DNA from: Polynucleobacter sphagniphilus
Lineage (GTDB): Bacteria > Pseudomonadota > Gammaproteobacteria > Burkholderiales > Burkholderiaceae
Assembly: GCF_001953355.1 (NCBI RefSeq)
Contig: NZ_MPIY01000003.1
Coordinates: 1-64,000 of the forward strand
Direction of reading: 5' to 3'
DNA: 64,000 nucleotides
Shown here: positions 8,870-18,045 of the stretch, piece by piece
How positions within the stretch are numbered: position 1 is the first letter of the stretch
How the letters are laid out: each line of letters starts with the position of its first letter
The notes under the pieces: model-generated
What the model was told of the DNA's origin: nothing
What the model saw: the letters and a program-made list of their open reading frames with translations, nothing else
Databases searched by the model: none
Position numbers and translations under genes: made by a program

Positions 8870-8892
8870 AACCACCTACGGGTGGTTTTTTA
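8870..8892 (+). terminator. Rho-independent terminator
   Basis: ACCACC-TACG-GGTGGT stem-loop followed by a T run. It ends the DUF3300 gene and lies just before the 3' end of the convergent chromate transporter genes. Confidence 0.85.
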
Positions 8893-8913
8893 TTACTCGC
8901 CCACGGTCAGAGT

Positions 8914-9480
8914 TTATGCAAACACCCCTAAAGCACCAATACAGCCGCCGATTAAAAGCAGTAGTAGCATGGGCACTTTGGTGCGAAGAACCATTAGCAC
9001 TGTTAGGCCTGCCAATAGCCAGAGCTTAAAATCATTGTGACCATTCCCATTGGCGCCCGCTAATACGATCCCAGAAGAAATCAGCAGTGCAACCACAATT
9101 GGGCTCATGCCAGCCTTGAAGGATTTCACTAAGCGACTGCTTCTATTCTTTTCCACCCAGTTGGCTGTGATGTAAAAAAGAATGCTGCTGGGAACAACAT
9201 AAGCAAATAGACAGCCAAGAGCGCCGAGTAGAGCTAAGAAATAACCACCGGCTTGCAGACCCATATTCCATCCCAGTAGCGCCAGAAATAAAATATTGGG
9301 GCCTGGTGATGCCTGCGCAATGACGATGGAATCGGTAAATTGAGCATTACTGATCCAGCCATGCTCCGTGACGAGGTAGCGATGAATGTCAGGGATTAAT
9401 CCCATCGGTCCACCCACCGAGAAGAGTGAGAGTATGCCGAAATGCAAAAAGAGGGCCGACCAGTCGGGTATGTGAATCAT
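8914..9480 (-). CDS. Chromate transporter, half-size subunit (first locus, downstream gene)
   Basis: The 188-residue membrane protein belongs to the short-chain CHR family. The PGPN motif in ASPGPNILFLALLGW and the initial FSVGGPMGLIPDIHRY region are typical. Long CHR proteins have two such halves fused; short ones work as pairs encoded side by side. Its start codon overlaps the stop of the upstream partner (ATGA), which implies translational coupling. Known members export chromate or take up sulfate-like anions. A second such pair lies at 61.6-62.7 kb. Confidence 0.88.
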   Translation of the reverse strand: MIHIPDWSALFLHFGILSLFSVGGPMGLIPDIHRYLVTEHGWISNAQFTDSIVIAQASPGPNILFLALLGWNMGLQAGGYFLALLGALGCLFAYVVPSSILFYITANWVEKNRSSRLVKSFKAGMSPIVVALLISSGIVLAGANGNGHNDFKLWLLAGLTVLMVLRTKVPMLLLLLIGGCIGALGVFA

Positions 9481-10067
9481 GCTGACTCCCTGGGTACGCT
9501 AGAGGCAAATTTAAAATAGGCCAAGATGCATGCCAAGGGCCCAAGACAAATAAGAACGGTCGCTAGGGGGTAATGTGCAAGTGCAATTAACCCAAAACAA
9601 GACAAGCCCAAAATAGCGCAAATAGTTTTACCGAGGGGATTGACTTTCAGGGGTTTAATTAATTTCACGCCTGTGGATATCAAAAGTCCAGCAGATACGG
9701 CGCCCATTCCTTGTAATGCGCCAACAATCCGGGGGTCTTCCCCGAAATAAGCAAATGCGCACACTAATAGCAAAATCAAAATGAGAGGCAACAATAGAAT
9801 GCCCGTTAGTCCTGCTAGTGCACCCATAACGCCAAAGTGTCTAGAGCCAATCATGATACTTAGATTCATTACGGGGGCACCGGGCATCGTCTGAGCAACA
9901 GCCCAATCCTCTAGAAACTCTTTGCGTGAGAGCCATCTTTTCTTTTCTACCACCATCTGTTCTGCAAAGACGATGATCCCCCCAAAGGCCTTAATGGAAA
10001 GTCCTGCAAAGGAGAAAAACAGGTCGCTAGGGGATTTTGGGGTGTTTAATGGCTGCTCGTTCATCAT
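9477..10067 (-). CDS. Chromate transporter, half-size subunit (first locus, upstream gene)
   Basis: This partner of the preceding short-chain CHR protein has the family's FSFAGLSIKAFGGI start and AQTMPGAPVMNLSIMIG motif (PGAP in place of PGPN). I chose ATG 10067 (196 residues) because GGGGA lies at good spacing before it; the frame stays open to a TTG-type start at 10091 with no ribosome site. The two genes form a two-gene unit divergent from the ABC exporter. Confidence 0.85.
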   Translation of the reverse strand: MMNEQPLNTPKSPSDLFFSFAGLSIKAFGGIIVFAEQMVVEKKRWLSRKEFLEDWAVAQTMPGAPVMNLSIMIGSRHFGVMGALAGLTGILLLPLILILLLVCAFAYFGEDPRIVGALQGMGAVSAGLLISTGVKLIKPLKVNPLGKTICAILGLSCFGLIALAHYPLATVLICLGPLACILAYFKFASSVPRESA

Positions 10068-10135
10068 TGGATTTTCCCCGAAAATAGTCAATAGCGCTTG
10101 CAGCTATCCGGGCGGTGCTAAAAGGTATGCATCTA

Positions 10136-10149
10136 TTGATATAGGTCAT
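10136..10149. promoter_or_regulatory. Weak FNR-like site (candidate)
   Basis: TTGAT-ATAG-GTCAT has one perfect FNR half-site and a second that matches ATCAA at three of five positions, with the correct four-base spacer. It lies between the chromate transporter pair and the ABC exporter. On its own the match is weak. Confidence 0.2.
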
Positions 10150-10211
10150 AGCCCGACTTCCTTTTGCAATGCAATAAAGTTAGTATGGGGTATTGGGTCC
10201 AAGGATGAAAG

Positions 10212-11348
10212 ATGGGCGGTATTTTCAGGCTGGCTTTGAAGTTGCTTATGAATGACAGGGGAAAATTTTCAGCCCTGTTAATGGGGGTCACCTTTGCTGT
10301 TTTTTTGATGGTAATGATGATGTCCATGTTCTCGGGGATTCTTTTAAGGGCATCTTCTTCGGTTGAAAATGTTGGAGCACAAATTTGGATCATTGATCCT
10401 GCTGTAAATAATGTTTCCAGTAGCATCCCTATGCCGGATTACGTTCTGGATTTTGCAAAAAGTATTCACGGGGTGAAACACGCTGAGCCAATTTATTTTG
10501 GTGGTGCTCTCGTTAAATTGAGCGATGGCACCTATCAAGGCGTCAATGTAATTGGTCTAGATGATGTCACCCTATACGGACGCCCTCTGTTGTTAGAGGG
10601 AAATATAGAAGATATTTTTGCGGAAAATGGTTTTATTGTTGTTAAAGATGCGGAATACGACAAGCTTGAAAACCCAAAAATTGGCACCGAATTTGAATTA
10701 AATGATCATCGCGGAAAAATTGTGGGCATTGCCCAGGTTCCGCAATCTGGTTTGTTTGGGGTGCCAACCCTCTATACAACGTATCACCGTGCGATTACTT
10801 ACATACCCTCATCTCGCTTCACCATGTCTTTCGTGCTAGTAGAGCCCAAGACAGCTGCTGATATTTCTTACATCCAAAAGCAGGTTAAAGATTTGGGCTA
10901 TCAGGCTTTAACTCGAGAGCAATTTACCCAAAAGATTTCTGACTTCTATAAATTTAAAACTGGCATGGGAATGAATGTATTAATCATGACCATTATTAGC
11001 TTCATTGTTGGGCTTTCAATCTCAGGCCAAACTTTTTATAGCTTTGTGCTGGAGAACTTAGATAAATTTGGAGCCCTAAAGGCAATAGGCGCCAAAGGGC
11101 GTGAGTTGGTATGGATGATCATGGTGCAATCCACCTTCACTTGCCTCTTGGGTTATGGACTGGGTGTGGGTTTGGCTACAACAGCAATGATTTTGGCTAA
11201 ATTAAGGATGCCCGATTACGCTGCACAAGTCACTTACCCTAACTTAAGTTTGGCCTTCTTGTTGGTGATCATTATTGCCATCTTCTCGAGCTACATCAGC
11301 ATTCGAAAAGTATTGCAAATCCAACCATTTGATATTTTTAGGGGTTAA
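10212..11348 (+). CDS. ABC transporter permease, MacB/FtsX type
   Basis: The 378-residue protein has one N-terminal membrane segment (about 20-45), a large periplasmic MacB core-like domain, and three C-terminal membrane segments from about 255 to 370 (FtsX fold), with LDKFGALKAIGAKGRELVWM as the cytoplasmic coupling region. It is closest in layout to DevC-like permeases. Together with the next three genes it makes a complete tripartite exporter. Its stop is immediately followed by the ATPase start. Confidence 0.88.
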   Translation: MGGIFRLALKLLMNDRGKFSALLMGVTFAVFLMVMMMSMFSGILLRASSSVENVGAQIWIIDPAVNNVSSSIPMPDYVLDFAKSIHGVKHAEPIYFGGALVKLSDGTYQGVNVIGLDDVTLYGRPLLLEGNIEDIFAENGFIVVKDAEYDKLENPKIGTEFELNDHRGKIVGIAQVPQSGLFGVPTLYTTYHRAITYIPSSRFTMSFVLVEPKTAADISYIQKQVKDLGYQALTREQFTQKISDFYKFKTGMGMNVLIMTIISFIVGLSISGQTFYSFVLENLDKFGALKAIGAKGRELVWMIMVQSTFTCLLGYGLGVGLATTAMILAKLRMPDYAAQVTYPNLSLAFLLVIIIAIFSSYISIRKVLQIQPFDIFRG

Positions 11349-12050
11349 ATGAAAAAAGTTGCCCTAAGAGCTAGTAAGCTGAGCAAGTGGTTTGGTGAGG
11401 GTGAGGCTAAAACCTTTGCTGTGAGGGATATCAGTTTCGAGGCCTATGCTGGCGAGATTCTCTTTATTGTCGGTCCATCCGGTAGCGGCAAAACGACATT
11501 GCTTAGTATGATTTCTGGAATTTTAGAGCCTAACTCTGGTGAGGTATGGGTCGGTGAAAGTGATCTATGGAAACTTACCCCCAATCAATTGGCTAATTTC
11601 CGCCTCAATAAAATTGGTTTTGTATTTCAAGACTTTCATTTATTCCCCAGGCTCACAACTGCAGAGAACGTGGCAATTCCTCTCATTCTGAGAAGGGTAA
11701 ACTGGGCTGAGGCAGTAGATACGGCTCGCAAGTATTTGGACATTGTGGGTTTAAAAAACAAGGCCGATCTTCCGCCAATGAAGTTAAGTGGCGGCGAGCA
11801 ACAAAGAGTGGCTATTGCGCGAGCGATTGCTGCACAACCAGATATCTTGATTTTTGATGAGCCTACCGCCTCTTTGGACGGCGATACCGGCAGGAAGATA
11901 CTCGAATTTATTAGGGCAGAAATCTTAAATCCGAATCGGTGCATCATTATTGTTACGCACGATAGCCGTATATTTGAATATGCTGATGCCATGATGAAGA
12001 TGGAAGATGGAAAATTAATCGAAATAGAGAGACTGGCAAATGAAAAATAA
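11349..12050 (+). CDS. ABC transporter ATP-binding protein, MacB/LolD type
   Basis: This 233-residue ATPase has Walker A (GPSGSGKTTLL), a Q-loop (FVFQDFHLF), the ABC signature LSGGEQQRVAIARA and Walker B ILIFDEPTASLD followed by the H-loop (IIVTHD). It powers the permease encoded directly upstream, with no gap between the genes. It overlaps the adaptor gene by eleven bases. The substrate of the exporter is unknown. Confidence 0.93.
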   Translation: MKKVALRASKLSKWFGEGEAKTFAVRDISFEAYAGEILFIVGPSGSGKTTLLSMISGILEPNSGEVWVGESDLWKLTPNQLANFRLNKIGFVFQDFHLFPRLTTAENVAIPLILRRVNWAEAVDTARKYLDIVGLKNKADLPPMKLSGGEQQRVAIARAIAAQPDILIFDEPTASLDGDTGRKILEFIRAEILNPNRCIIIVTHDSRIFEYADAMMKMEDGKLIEIERLANEK

Positions 12051-12978
12051 AATCATTATTGCCTTAGCGATCCTAGGGGTTGTACTGGCAATAGGAACGG
12101 CCTTTTATTGGGGTCAACGTCAAAATCCTCTGCCACCAGCTTTCACTCCAGCCTCTAATCCCTATGAGAATGGTATTTATGCCGAGGGTATTGTTGAGGC
12201 CTTGCAAGCCAGCGGATCCAATGTCAATATTTATCCCGAAGTGGCTGGCACCGTAAATCAGATCAATGTCAAAGAGGGGCAAGACATTGCTGCTGGCGCA
12301 CCTCTTTTATCAATGGATGATTCGGTGCAGCGAGCAACAACACAGCAAGCAAAGGCGCAAATTGCAGTAGCGCGTGCCTCCCTAAAAACGGCAGAAGATG
12401 CATATCAAAAACAAAAAGCGGCAGCAGATATTGATCCGAGAGCGGTTAGCAAAGACGCTTTAGATGGTGCTAGAGATGCGGTGGGGCTGGCTAAGGCAAA
12501 CTTAGATGTTAGTCAAAGGCAATATGAGACTGCTACTAGTTTATTGGCCAAGTACCATATTCACGCGCTATCTGCGGGTAAGGTCATCTCTATCAATACC
12601 GCGCTAGGAAGTTATATTTCTGCGCAAGGTGTGTATGACACTTATACGCAGCAAAATCAGCCCATCATGGTACTTGGGGCAAGCGGAGATGCTCTTGCAG
12701 TGCGCTGTTATATAGATGAAGTCTTGCTGCAAAAGCTACCAAGTATGGTTGATATTGATGCGTATATGTTTATTCGCGGATCCAATACCAAGGTGCCTTT
12801 GAAAATTGTTCGCTTTCAGCCCAATGTGTCACCCAAAATTGAGTTATCTAATCAACGTACGGAGCGTGTCGATGTGCGCGTACTGCCAGTCATTTTTAGT
12901 TTTGATAAGCCAAAAGAATTGACGATTTATCCTGGTCAATTAGTTGATGTGTATGTGGGCAAACGTGCAAGTCAATAA
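12040..12978 (+). CDS. HlyD/MacA-type periplasmic adaptor
   Basis: The 312-residue protein has an N-terminal membrane anchor (about 5-22). A biotinyl-lipoyl half-motif (VAGTVNQINVKEGQDIAAGAPLL) is followed by an alpha-hairpin rich in Ala, Gln and Lys (about 90-165), the second lipoyl half (HALSAGKVISINTALGSYISA) and a beta-barrel domain. It bridges the inner-membrane ABC permease and the outer-membrane channel encoded next. It overlaps both neighbouring genes, so the four genes form one tightly coupled operon. Confidence 0.9.
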   Translation: MKNKIIIALAILGVVLAIGTAFYWGQRQNPLPPAFTPASNPYENGIYAEGIVEALQASGSNVNIYPEVAGTVNQINVKEGQDIAAGAPLLSMDDSVQRATTQQAKAQIAVARASLKTAEDAYQKQKAAADIDPRAVSKDALDGARDAVGLAKANLDVSQRQYETATSLLAKYHIHALSAGKVISINTALGSYISAQGVYDTYTQQNQPIMVLGASGDALAVRCYIDEVLLQKLPSMVDIDAYMFIRGSNTKVPLKIVRFQPNVSPKIELSNQRTERVDVRVLPVIFSFDKPKELTIYPGQLVDVYVGKRASQ

Positions 12979-14416
12979 ACATAAGCCCTTCTTTATTATT
13001 CTGCTTGCCTTGTTTCTGGGCTCATGTGCTGTTGGACCTGATTTTGTCTCACCCCAAGCTCCCGAGGGGGCTGCATATCTAAAAAATGATGAGCCTTGGC
13101 AAACCATTCGTGCAGATGGCAAGACGCAAATGTTTCATTCTGGAACATGGACCGATGCAAATTGGTGGATGATGTTTCAATCAGAAACCTTAAATGCAGA
13201 AGTGGAGCAAGCTCTAAAACAAAATCCATCTTTACTGGCATCTGAAGCAAGCTTAAAGCAAAGTCAGGATTTAATGCGTGCTGGCTATGGCGTCTTCTTT
13301 CCTCAGGTCTCCGTCGGTTTGGGTGCAAGCAGGATAGCGAATGCCCCTATGCAGTTAGGCTCTGCTGCGCCGGGATCTATATTTAATTTACTCACTGCTA
13401 GTGCCAGCGTGAGTTACGTGCTCGATATATTTGGTGGTGAGCGCAGGCAAGTAGAGGCTCTAAGAGCGCAAGTAGATTATCAAAAATACTCTACCAATGC
13501 GGCTTATTTGATGCTGTCTGCCAATGTGGTGAACACCAGTATTGCTCGGGCTGGCTACTTAGAAGAAATTAAGGTTACTGAAGAATTAATCACTTTGGAA
13601 AAAGAGCAACTGAAGGTAGCGCAGGCACAGGTGACGGGAGGTACGGCTGCTTACGCTACGGTGTTAAGTATTCAGAGTCTTATCGCTAGTAATGAGGCGT
13701 CGATTGCGTCATTGCGCCAGCGTGTCAGTCAAGCAGAGCATTTGTTGGCAGCTCTTGAGGGGGTTGATCCTTCTCACGTTACTCTGTCCACGATCACTTT
13801 AGAGAGTTTGACCCTACCGGCCGATATTCCGGTGACCCTTCCTTCTGATTTAGTGCGCAATCGACCCGATATTTTGGCTGCTGAAGCGCAAATGCATGTC
13901 GCTAGTGCCAACATTGGGGTGGCTACTGCCGAGATGTTTCCTAGTGTAAGTCTGAATGCCACTTATGGGGTAGCTAGCAATACATTCTCTAGTCTTTCTG
14001 GGCCAAGTCAGCAATTTTGGTCTGCCGGTCCTGGCATAAGTATTCCTATCTTTAAGGGCGGTAGCCTCTACTATGCAAGGCAGGCCTCTCTAGATGCTTA
14101 TGAGCAGACCCAGGCTAGTTATAAGCAGATTGTATTAAATGCTTTTGCAGAGGTGGCCGATTGCTTGACGGCTCTGGTGCATGATGCCCAGGCTGTGCAG
14201 GGTCAGCTAGATGCTAAAACAGCTGCCGCAGAGGCATTAAAGCTAATGCAAATCAATTACAACGCTGGTTTGGTTGACTACCTCAGCGTATTAATCGCCG
14301 ATGTTCAATATCATCAAGCTAGTATTGCTTACGTTCAAGCCTTGGCTCAGCGTTATCAAGATACGGTTGCTTTGTATGTAGCGCTTGGTGGTGGTTGGGG
14401 CGAGGTTAAAAATTAA
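12944..14416 (+). CDS. NodT-family outer-membrane efflux lipoprotein (TolC-like)
   Basis: This 490-residue protein carries a lipoprotein signal with lipobox LGSC (Cys28 from this start) followed by AVGPDF, the normal opening of NodT-family channels. Two OEP repeats follow, including the family signature LPSDLVRNRPDILAAEAQ in the middle. It forms the outer-membrane duct of the tripartite exporter. GTG 12965 is a possible later start that would shorten the overlap with the adaptor gene to fourteen bases; neither start has a clear ribosome site. Confidence 0.9.
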   Translation: MMCMWANVQVNKHKPFFIILLALFLGSCAVGPDFVSPQAPEGAAYLKNDEPWQTIRADGKTQMFHSGTWTDANWWMMFQSETLNAEVEQALKQNPSLLASEASLKQSQDLMRAGYGVFFPQVSVGLGASRIANAPMQLGSAAPGSIFNLLTASASVSYVLDIFGGERRQVEALRAQVDYQKYSTNAAYLMLSANVVNTSIARAGYLEEIKVTEELITLEKEQLKVAQAQVTGGTAAYATVLSIQSLIASNEASIASLRQRVSQAEHLLAALEGVDPSHVTLSTITLESLTLPADIPVTLPSDLVRNRPDILAAEAQMHVASANIGVATAEMFPSVSLNATYGVASNTFSSLSGPSQQFWSAGPGISIPIFKGGSLYYARQASLDAYEQTQASYKQIVLNAFAEVADCLTALVHDAQAVQGQLDAKTAAAEALKLMQINYNAGLVDYLSVLIADVQYHQASIAYVQALAQRYQDTVALYVALGGGWGEVKN

Positions 14417-14433
14417 ACAACTGAGGTGAAACA

Positions 14434-15051
14434 GTGAACTCTTTTTATTCGTATGAGCCAAAGAATGGCCACGGCTTGCCGCACGACCCATTTAATTCGA
14501 TTGTGGGTCCAAGGGCGATTGGGTGGATATCAACCAAGAGTAGGGCTGGTGTATGTAATTTAGCGCCTTACAGTTTCTTTAATGCCTTCAATTACATTCC
14601 CCCCATCATTGGCTTCTCAAGCATTGACTATAAAGACACAGTCAGAAATGTTCAGGAGACCGGAGAGTTTGTTTGGAACCTCGTGACATTGGACTTGGTT
14701 GCAGCGATGAATCAAACCTGCGCACCTTACCCTCCAGAAGTGAGTGAGTTTGAGATGGCCGGTCTGACTCAAATGGATTCAACTATTGTTACGCCTCCTC
14801 GCGTTGCAGAATCAAAAGTGTCCTTTGAGTGCAAGGCGACTCAAATCATTCAGCTAGAAACCATCAGTGGATCAAAGGTGGAGAGTTGGCTGGTCCTGGG
14901 CGAAGTGGTGCAGATTCATATTGATCAAACTTGCCTTAAGGATGGTATCTACCAAACTGCTGAAGTAGGCCATGTTTTGCGCGCTGGAGGCGCTGGGGAT
15001 TATTTTACTATTGGGCCTGAACAGTTATTTAAGTTAAATCGGCCGAAATAA
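14434..15051 (+). CDS. Flavin reductase family protein (FMN-binding split barrel)
   Basis: The 205-residue protein has the flavin reductase-like pattern: RAIGWISTKSRAGVCNLAPYSFFNAF near the N-terminus, PPIIGFSS, and DTVRNVQETGEFVWN. It is expected to bind FMN and act as an NAD(P)H:flavin reductase or a related oxidoreductase. The start is GTG 14434, with GAGG eight to ten bases upstream. It follows the exporter operon by 17 bases and could be co-transcribed, though no functional link is obvious. A terminator follows. Confidence 0.85.
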   Translation: MNSFYSYEPKNGHGLPHDPFNSIVGPRAIGWISTKSRAGVCNLAPYSFFNAFNYIPPIIGFSSIDYKDTVRNVQETGEFVWNLVTLDLVAAMNQTCAPYPPEVSEFEMAGLTQMDSTIVTPPRVAESKVSFECKATQIIQLETISGSKVESWLVLGEVVQIHIDQTCLKDGIYQTAEVGHVLRAGGAGDYFTIGPEQLFKLNRPK

Positions 15052-15066
15052 GTAGATCGACAATAC

Positions 15067-15093
15067 AACCCCAGTCCACCTTGCTGGGGTTTT
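15067..15093 (+). terminator. Rho-independent terminator
   Basis: AACCCCAG pairs with CTGGGGTT over a nine-base loop and is followed by T-rich sequence. It ends the exporter/flavin reductase unit. Confidence 0.85.
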
Positions 15094-15164
15094 CCTTATT
15101 TAAGCAGTCAAAAAATATGGTTACTATGGATTAATGCACCCAATCTTTACTTAAGGGCTTTGAA

Positions 15165-16877
15165 ATGAAATTAATTCGCAACCTCACTTTCTTGACATGT
15201 TTATTGGGCATCTTCCAGTCAGCTACTGTCGCCGCCAGCCCTGGGGCAGACATAATCTTTTATGGCGGACCAGTTTTAACTGTCAATTCTAAGAATGAGG
15301 AAGTCCAGGCTCTAGCAGTGCAGGGCGGGAAGATTGTGGCAGTGGGTACAAAGGCTGCAGTAAGCAAAAGATGGCAGACCGATACAACCCAATTGATTGA
15401 TCTAAAAGGTCAAACCCTAATGCCTGGTTTTGTTGAGCCCCATATCCATATTATTGGCACCGCTTTATCAGAGGGGTTGGGATTAAATTTATCCAACTTT
15501 ACATTGCCTTATGACACCTTAGACACCATAGAGGCAAAGTTACGTGCGCGCCTCAGCAGTATTCCAGCTGGCGGATGGTTATTTGCATTTGGAGTAGACC
15601 CCTCGCGAACCTCCCCTTTTATGGCGGAGCTCACCGCTAATGATTTGGATAAAGTTTCAACTACTGTACCTATTTTTATTATTAATCAGTCTGGCCACAT
15701 TGGCTATGTGAACCACAAAGCTTTGGAGCTGGCCGGCGTGACAGAAAGCACTGCTAACCCCTCTGGTGGCGGTGTTTATGTAAAAGACGCTCAAGGTAAG
15801 TTAACGGGTAAATTAATTGAGCCACCATCATTCACGCCGTTTATGGCAAAAATGCCTGCTCCTCCCGCGGCTGATTTGATCAAGGCCATCAAAAAAACCA
15901 CTCAATATATTGCCTCTGCTGGCGTGACTACCTCGGCTGAGATTACCGTGGGGTTTGATTCCCCTCTCGAGGAGCAAGTCAAGCTCTACAAGGACTTAGC
16001 GGCCAATGAGGGTTTACCAATTCGAGTACGCGCTTACCTCTATGGACCTGCCATTCCAGCTGGCTATGATGGTATAAAACCCAATGAGGGGGATGATCGC
16101 CTGCGCTTTATTGGTGTGAAATTTATTTCAGATGGTTCCACTCAGGGATTAACTGCTGCGCTAAATCAGCCTTATGACTATCCAAGCAATACGAGTAATC
16201 GGGGCACCTTAGATTACGGCACAGAAGATCTTTACCAGCAAATGAAGATTTACTTCGATCAAGGTTGGCAGATAGCCGTTCACGCCAATGGTGATAGTGC
16301 AATTGATCAAACGCTAAATAACTATGAAGAGTTATTGGCTGGTAATGCGCATCCTGAGGAGCGGCGCTTACGCATCGAGCATTTCACTATCAACACGCCT
16401 GAGCAGGTAAAAAAGGCAGTCAAGTTAGGCGTCATTCCTGGTTTTACGATTGGACATGTTGATTATTGGGGAGGGGCTTTCCATAACCATATTGTTGGTC
16501 CTGAACGTGCCAATCGCATTGATCCCTCAGCAGCATTTAAGAAAGAGGGTGGCCGCTTTGCTTACCATAGTGATTCACCGGTTTCTAATGTAAGCCCATT
16601 GAATTACATCTCAGAGGGTGCTGGCCGCCTATGGCAAAAACCACCACGTGAAGTCTTGGGTCCAGATCAACGCGTGACAGTTGATGATGCAATTCGTGCG
16701 GTTACCATCAATGCGGCCTATGAAATGTTTTCAGACGACAAGATCGGTAGCTTAGAAGTGGGTAAGCAGGCTGACCTTGTTATTTTGGGGGCTAATCCAC
16801 GTACGACACCCGTTGACCAAATTCGTAACATCAAGGTTCAGGAAACTTGGATTGATGGCAAAAAACAGAGTTGGTAA
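15165..16877 (+). CDS. Secreted amidohydrolase family protein (YtcJ-like)
   Basis: This 570-residue protein has a signal peptide (about 1-24, VAA-S) and the YtcJ/AepA-type amidohydrolase fold. Visible parts are the N-terminal composite sandwich (TVNSKNEEVQALAVQGGKIVAVG), the metal motif MPGFVEPHIH, HANGDSAIDQTLNNYE, the FAYHSDSPV metal-ligand region and the C-terminal GSLEVGKQADLVIL. It is a metal-dependent hydrolase of amide or related bonds in the periplasm; the substrate is unknown. It is a single gene; the 110-base gap after it shows no strong terminator. Confidence 0.88.
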   Translation: MKLIRNLTFLTCLLGIFQSATVAASPGADIIFYGGPVLTVNSKNEEVQALAVQGGKIVAVGTKAAVSKRWQTDTTQLIDLKGQTLMPGFVEPHIHIIGTALSEGLGLNLSNFTLPYDTLDTIEAKLRARLSSIPAGGWLFAFGVDPSRTSPFMAELTANDLDKVSTTVPIFIINQSGHIGYVNHKALELAGVTESTANPSGGGVYVKDAQGKLTGKLIEPPSFTPFMAKMPAPPAADLIKAIKKTTQYIASAGVTTSAEITVGFDSPLEEQVKLYKDLAANEGLPIRVRAYLYGPAIPAGYDGIKPNEGDDRLRFIGVKFISDGSTQGLTAALNQPYDYPSNTSNRGTLDYGTEDLYQQMKIYFDQGWQIAVHANGDSAIDQTLNNYEELLAGNAHPEERRLRIEHFTINTPEQVKKAVKLGVIPGFTIGHVDYWGGAFHNHIVGPERANRIDPSAAFKKEGGRFAYHSDSPVSNVSPLNYISEGAGRLWQKPPREVLGPDQRVTVDDAIRAVTINAAYEMFSDDKIGSLEVGKQADLVILGANPRTTPVDQIRNIKVQETWIDGKKQSW

Positions 16878-16987
16878 ATACTATACTGATGCAAAGGCTG
16901 TCATATTTGCTAACTCCTATTCATCATTGAAGTTAGCAAGGCTAGCAACTTCGTTTATTTTGATTTATTTAACTAAAAGGGTTATTT

Positions 16988-17527
16988 ATGCGTTTTGGCA
17001 AACAGATATTCATAGCATTAATGATGTTGGTTTTAGGCTCTTTGGTCGGCTGTGTAACTGAATCCAGTTATAACAATCTTGATAGGGCTTATTCACAGTT
17101 ACAGCAAGCTTACCAAGGTGATGAGGTAGAAATTCGCCAGCTGCAGGGTGAGTTGCGCATTACGATCAAGGACAAAATCCTCTTTCCTGAGGGCGGCTTT
17201 AACTTAAATGCAAAGGCTGATCAAGTTCTAGCAAAAATGGCTCCTACATTGTCTGGGTTTAAAAACACCAAGGTGGTTGTTAAGGGTTACACCGACAACG
17301 TGCCAGTTGGTGCAGATATGCACAAATACGGCATTCGCACCAACTTAGATCTTTCTTCTAAACGTGCAGATAACGTGGTGGACTATCTGATCAAAAAAGG
17401 CGTGTCACAGAGTTTGATTTCTGCTCAAGGTATGGGTGAGTCCAATCCTGTCGCATCTAATGCCACTGCTGAAGGCCGTGCTCAAAACCGCCGCATCGAG
17501 ATTACCTTGGTTGGTCCTGGTAACTAA
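16988..17527 (+). CDS. OmpA-family lipoprotein
   Basis: The 179-residue protein has lipobox LVGC (Cys22), a short helical linker (about 28-55) and an OmpA-like peptidoglycan-binding domain (about 60-177). The domain shows GYTDNVPVG and LSSKRADNVVDYL, ending AEGRAQNRRIEI. It should anchor the outer membrane to peptidoglycan. AAGGG precedes the start. It lies 22 bases before another lipoprotein gene and is probably co-transcribed with it. Confidence 0.92.
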   Translation: MRFGKQIFIALMMLVLGSLVGCVTESSYNNLDRAYSQLQQAYQGDEVEIRQLQGELRITIKDKILFPEGGFNLNAKADQVLAKMAPTLSGFKNTKVVVKGYTDNVPVGADMHKYGIRTNLDLSSKRADNVVDYLIKKGVSQSLISAQGMGESNPVASNATAEGRAQNRRIEITLVGPGN

Positions 17528-17549
17528 TTAAACGATTAAAGGAAAAAAT

Positions 17550-17948
17550 ATGAACTTTCAATGGAAAGTGTTGGGAGGCATTTGTTTTGCAATTGCCTTG
17601 AGCGCATGCTCAACCACTCCAGATGTAGCTACACCTTCATCCGACTTTATGAAGATTAACAACGGCATCATGACCAGCAGCTATGGCAAAACCGTGTATA
17701 CCTTTGACAAGGATCAGCCTGCTTCTGGAGTATCTGAGTGCGTAATGACTTGCGCCACAAATTGGCCACCTGTCTACGTAGAGCCTGGCATCAAAGTGTC
17801 TGGCGACTTTAATTTCATTACTCGCAAAGATGGCCAGAAACAATTGACCTACAAGGGCAAGCCTTTGTATTTCTATGCGAAAGATAGCAAGCCAGGCGAT
17901 CAACTTGGTGAGAACGTCAATAACGTATGGCACGTCGTTAAGCCGTAA
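17550..17948 (+). CDS. Lipoprotein with secreted repeats of unknown function (COG4315 type)
   Basis: This 132-residue lipoprotein has lipobox LSAC (Cys20). The mature part carries the YGKTVYTFDKDQPASGVSEC and GKPLYFYAKDSKPGD repeats of the COG4315/Lipoprotein_15 family, with Cys residues in CVMTCATNWPP. The function of this family is not established. A good ribosome site (AAAGGAAAA) precedes the start and a terminator follows. Confidence 0.85.
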   Translation: MNFQWKVLGGICFAIALSACSTTPDVATPSSDFMKINNGIMTSSYGKTVYTFDKDQPASGVSECVMTCATNWPPVYVEPGIKVSGDFNFITRKDGQKQLTYKGKPLYFYAKDSKPGDQLGENVNNVWHVVKP

Positions 17949-17971
17949 ATCATCGTTTTATTACATGAGAG

Positions 17972-17993
17972 AGCCACCTTCGGGTGGTTTTTT
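17972..17993 (+). terminator. Rho-independent terminator
   Basis: GCCACC-TTCG-GGTGGT with a T run. It ends the two-lipoprotein unit. Confidence 0.88.
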
Positions 17994-18024
17994 CATTTAA
18001 AAACAATGGTTTATCAAATAATTG

Positions 18025-18045
18025 TTGCTTTGCAGCAAATATTGC
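18025..18045. promoter_or_regulatory. Candidate PHB-repressor (PhaR/PhbF-type) operator upstream of phasin
   Basis: Two overlapping palindromes are present: TTGCT-TTGC-AGCAA (18025-18038) and GCAA-ATA-TTGC (18035-18045). TGC/GCA palindromes of this kind are bound by PhaR/PhbF repressors in front of phasin genes of PHB-making proteobacteria; from memory, the Herbaspirillum site is TG-N-TGC-N3-GCA. The repeat reaches into the -35 of the predicted phasin promoter, which fits repression. Confidence 0.5.
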
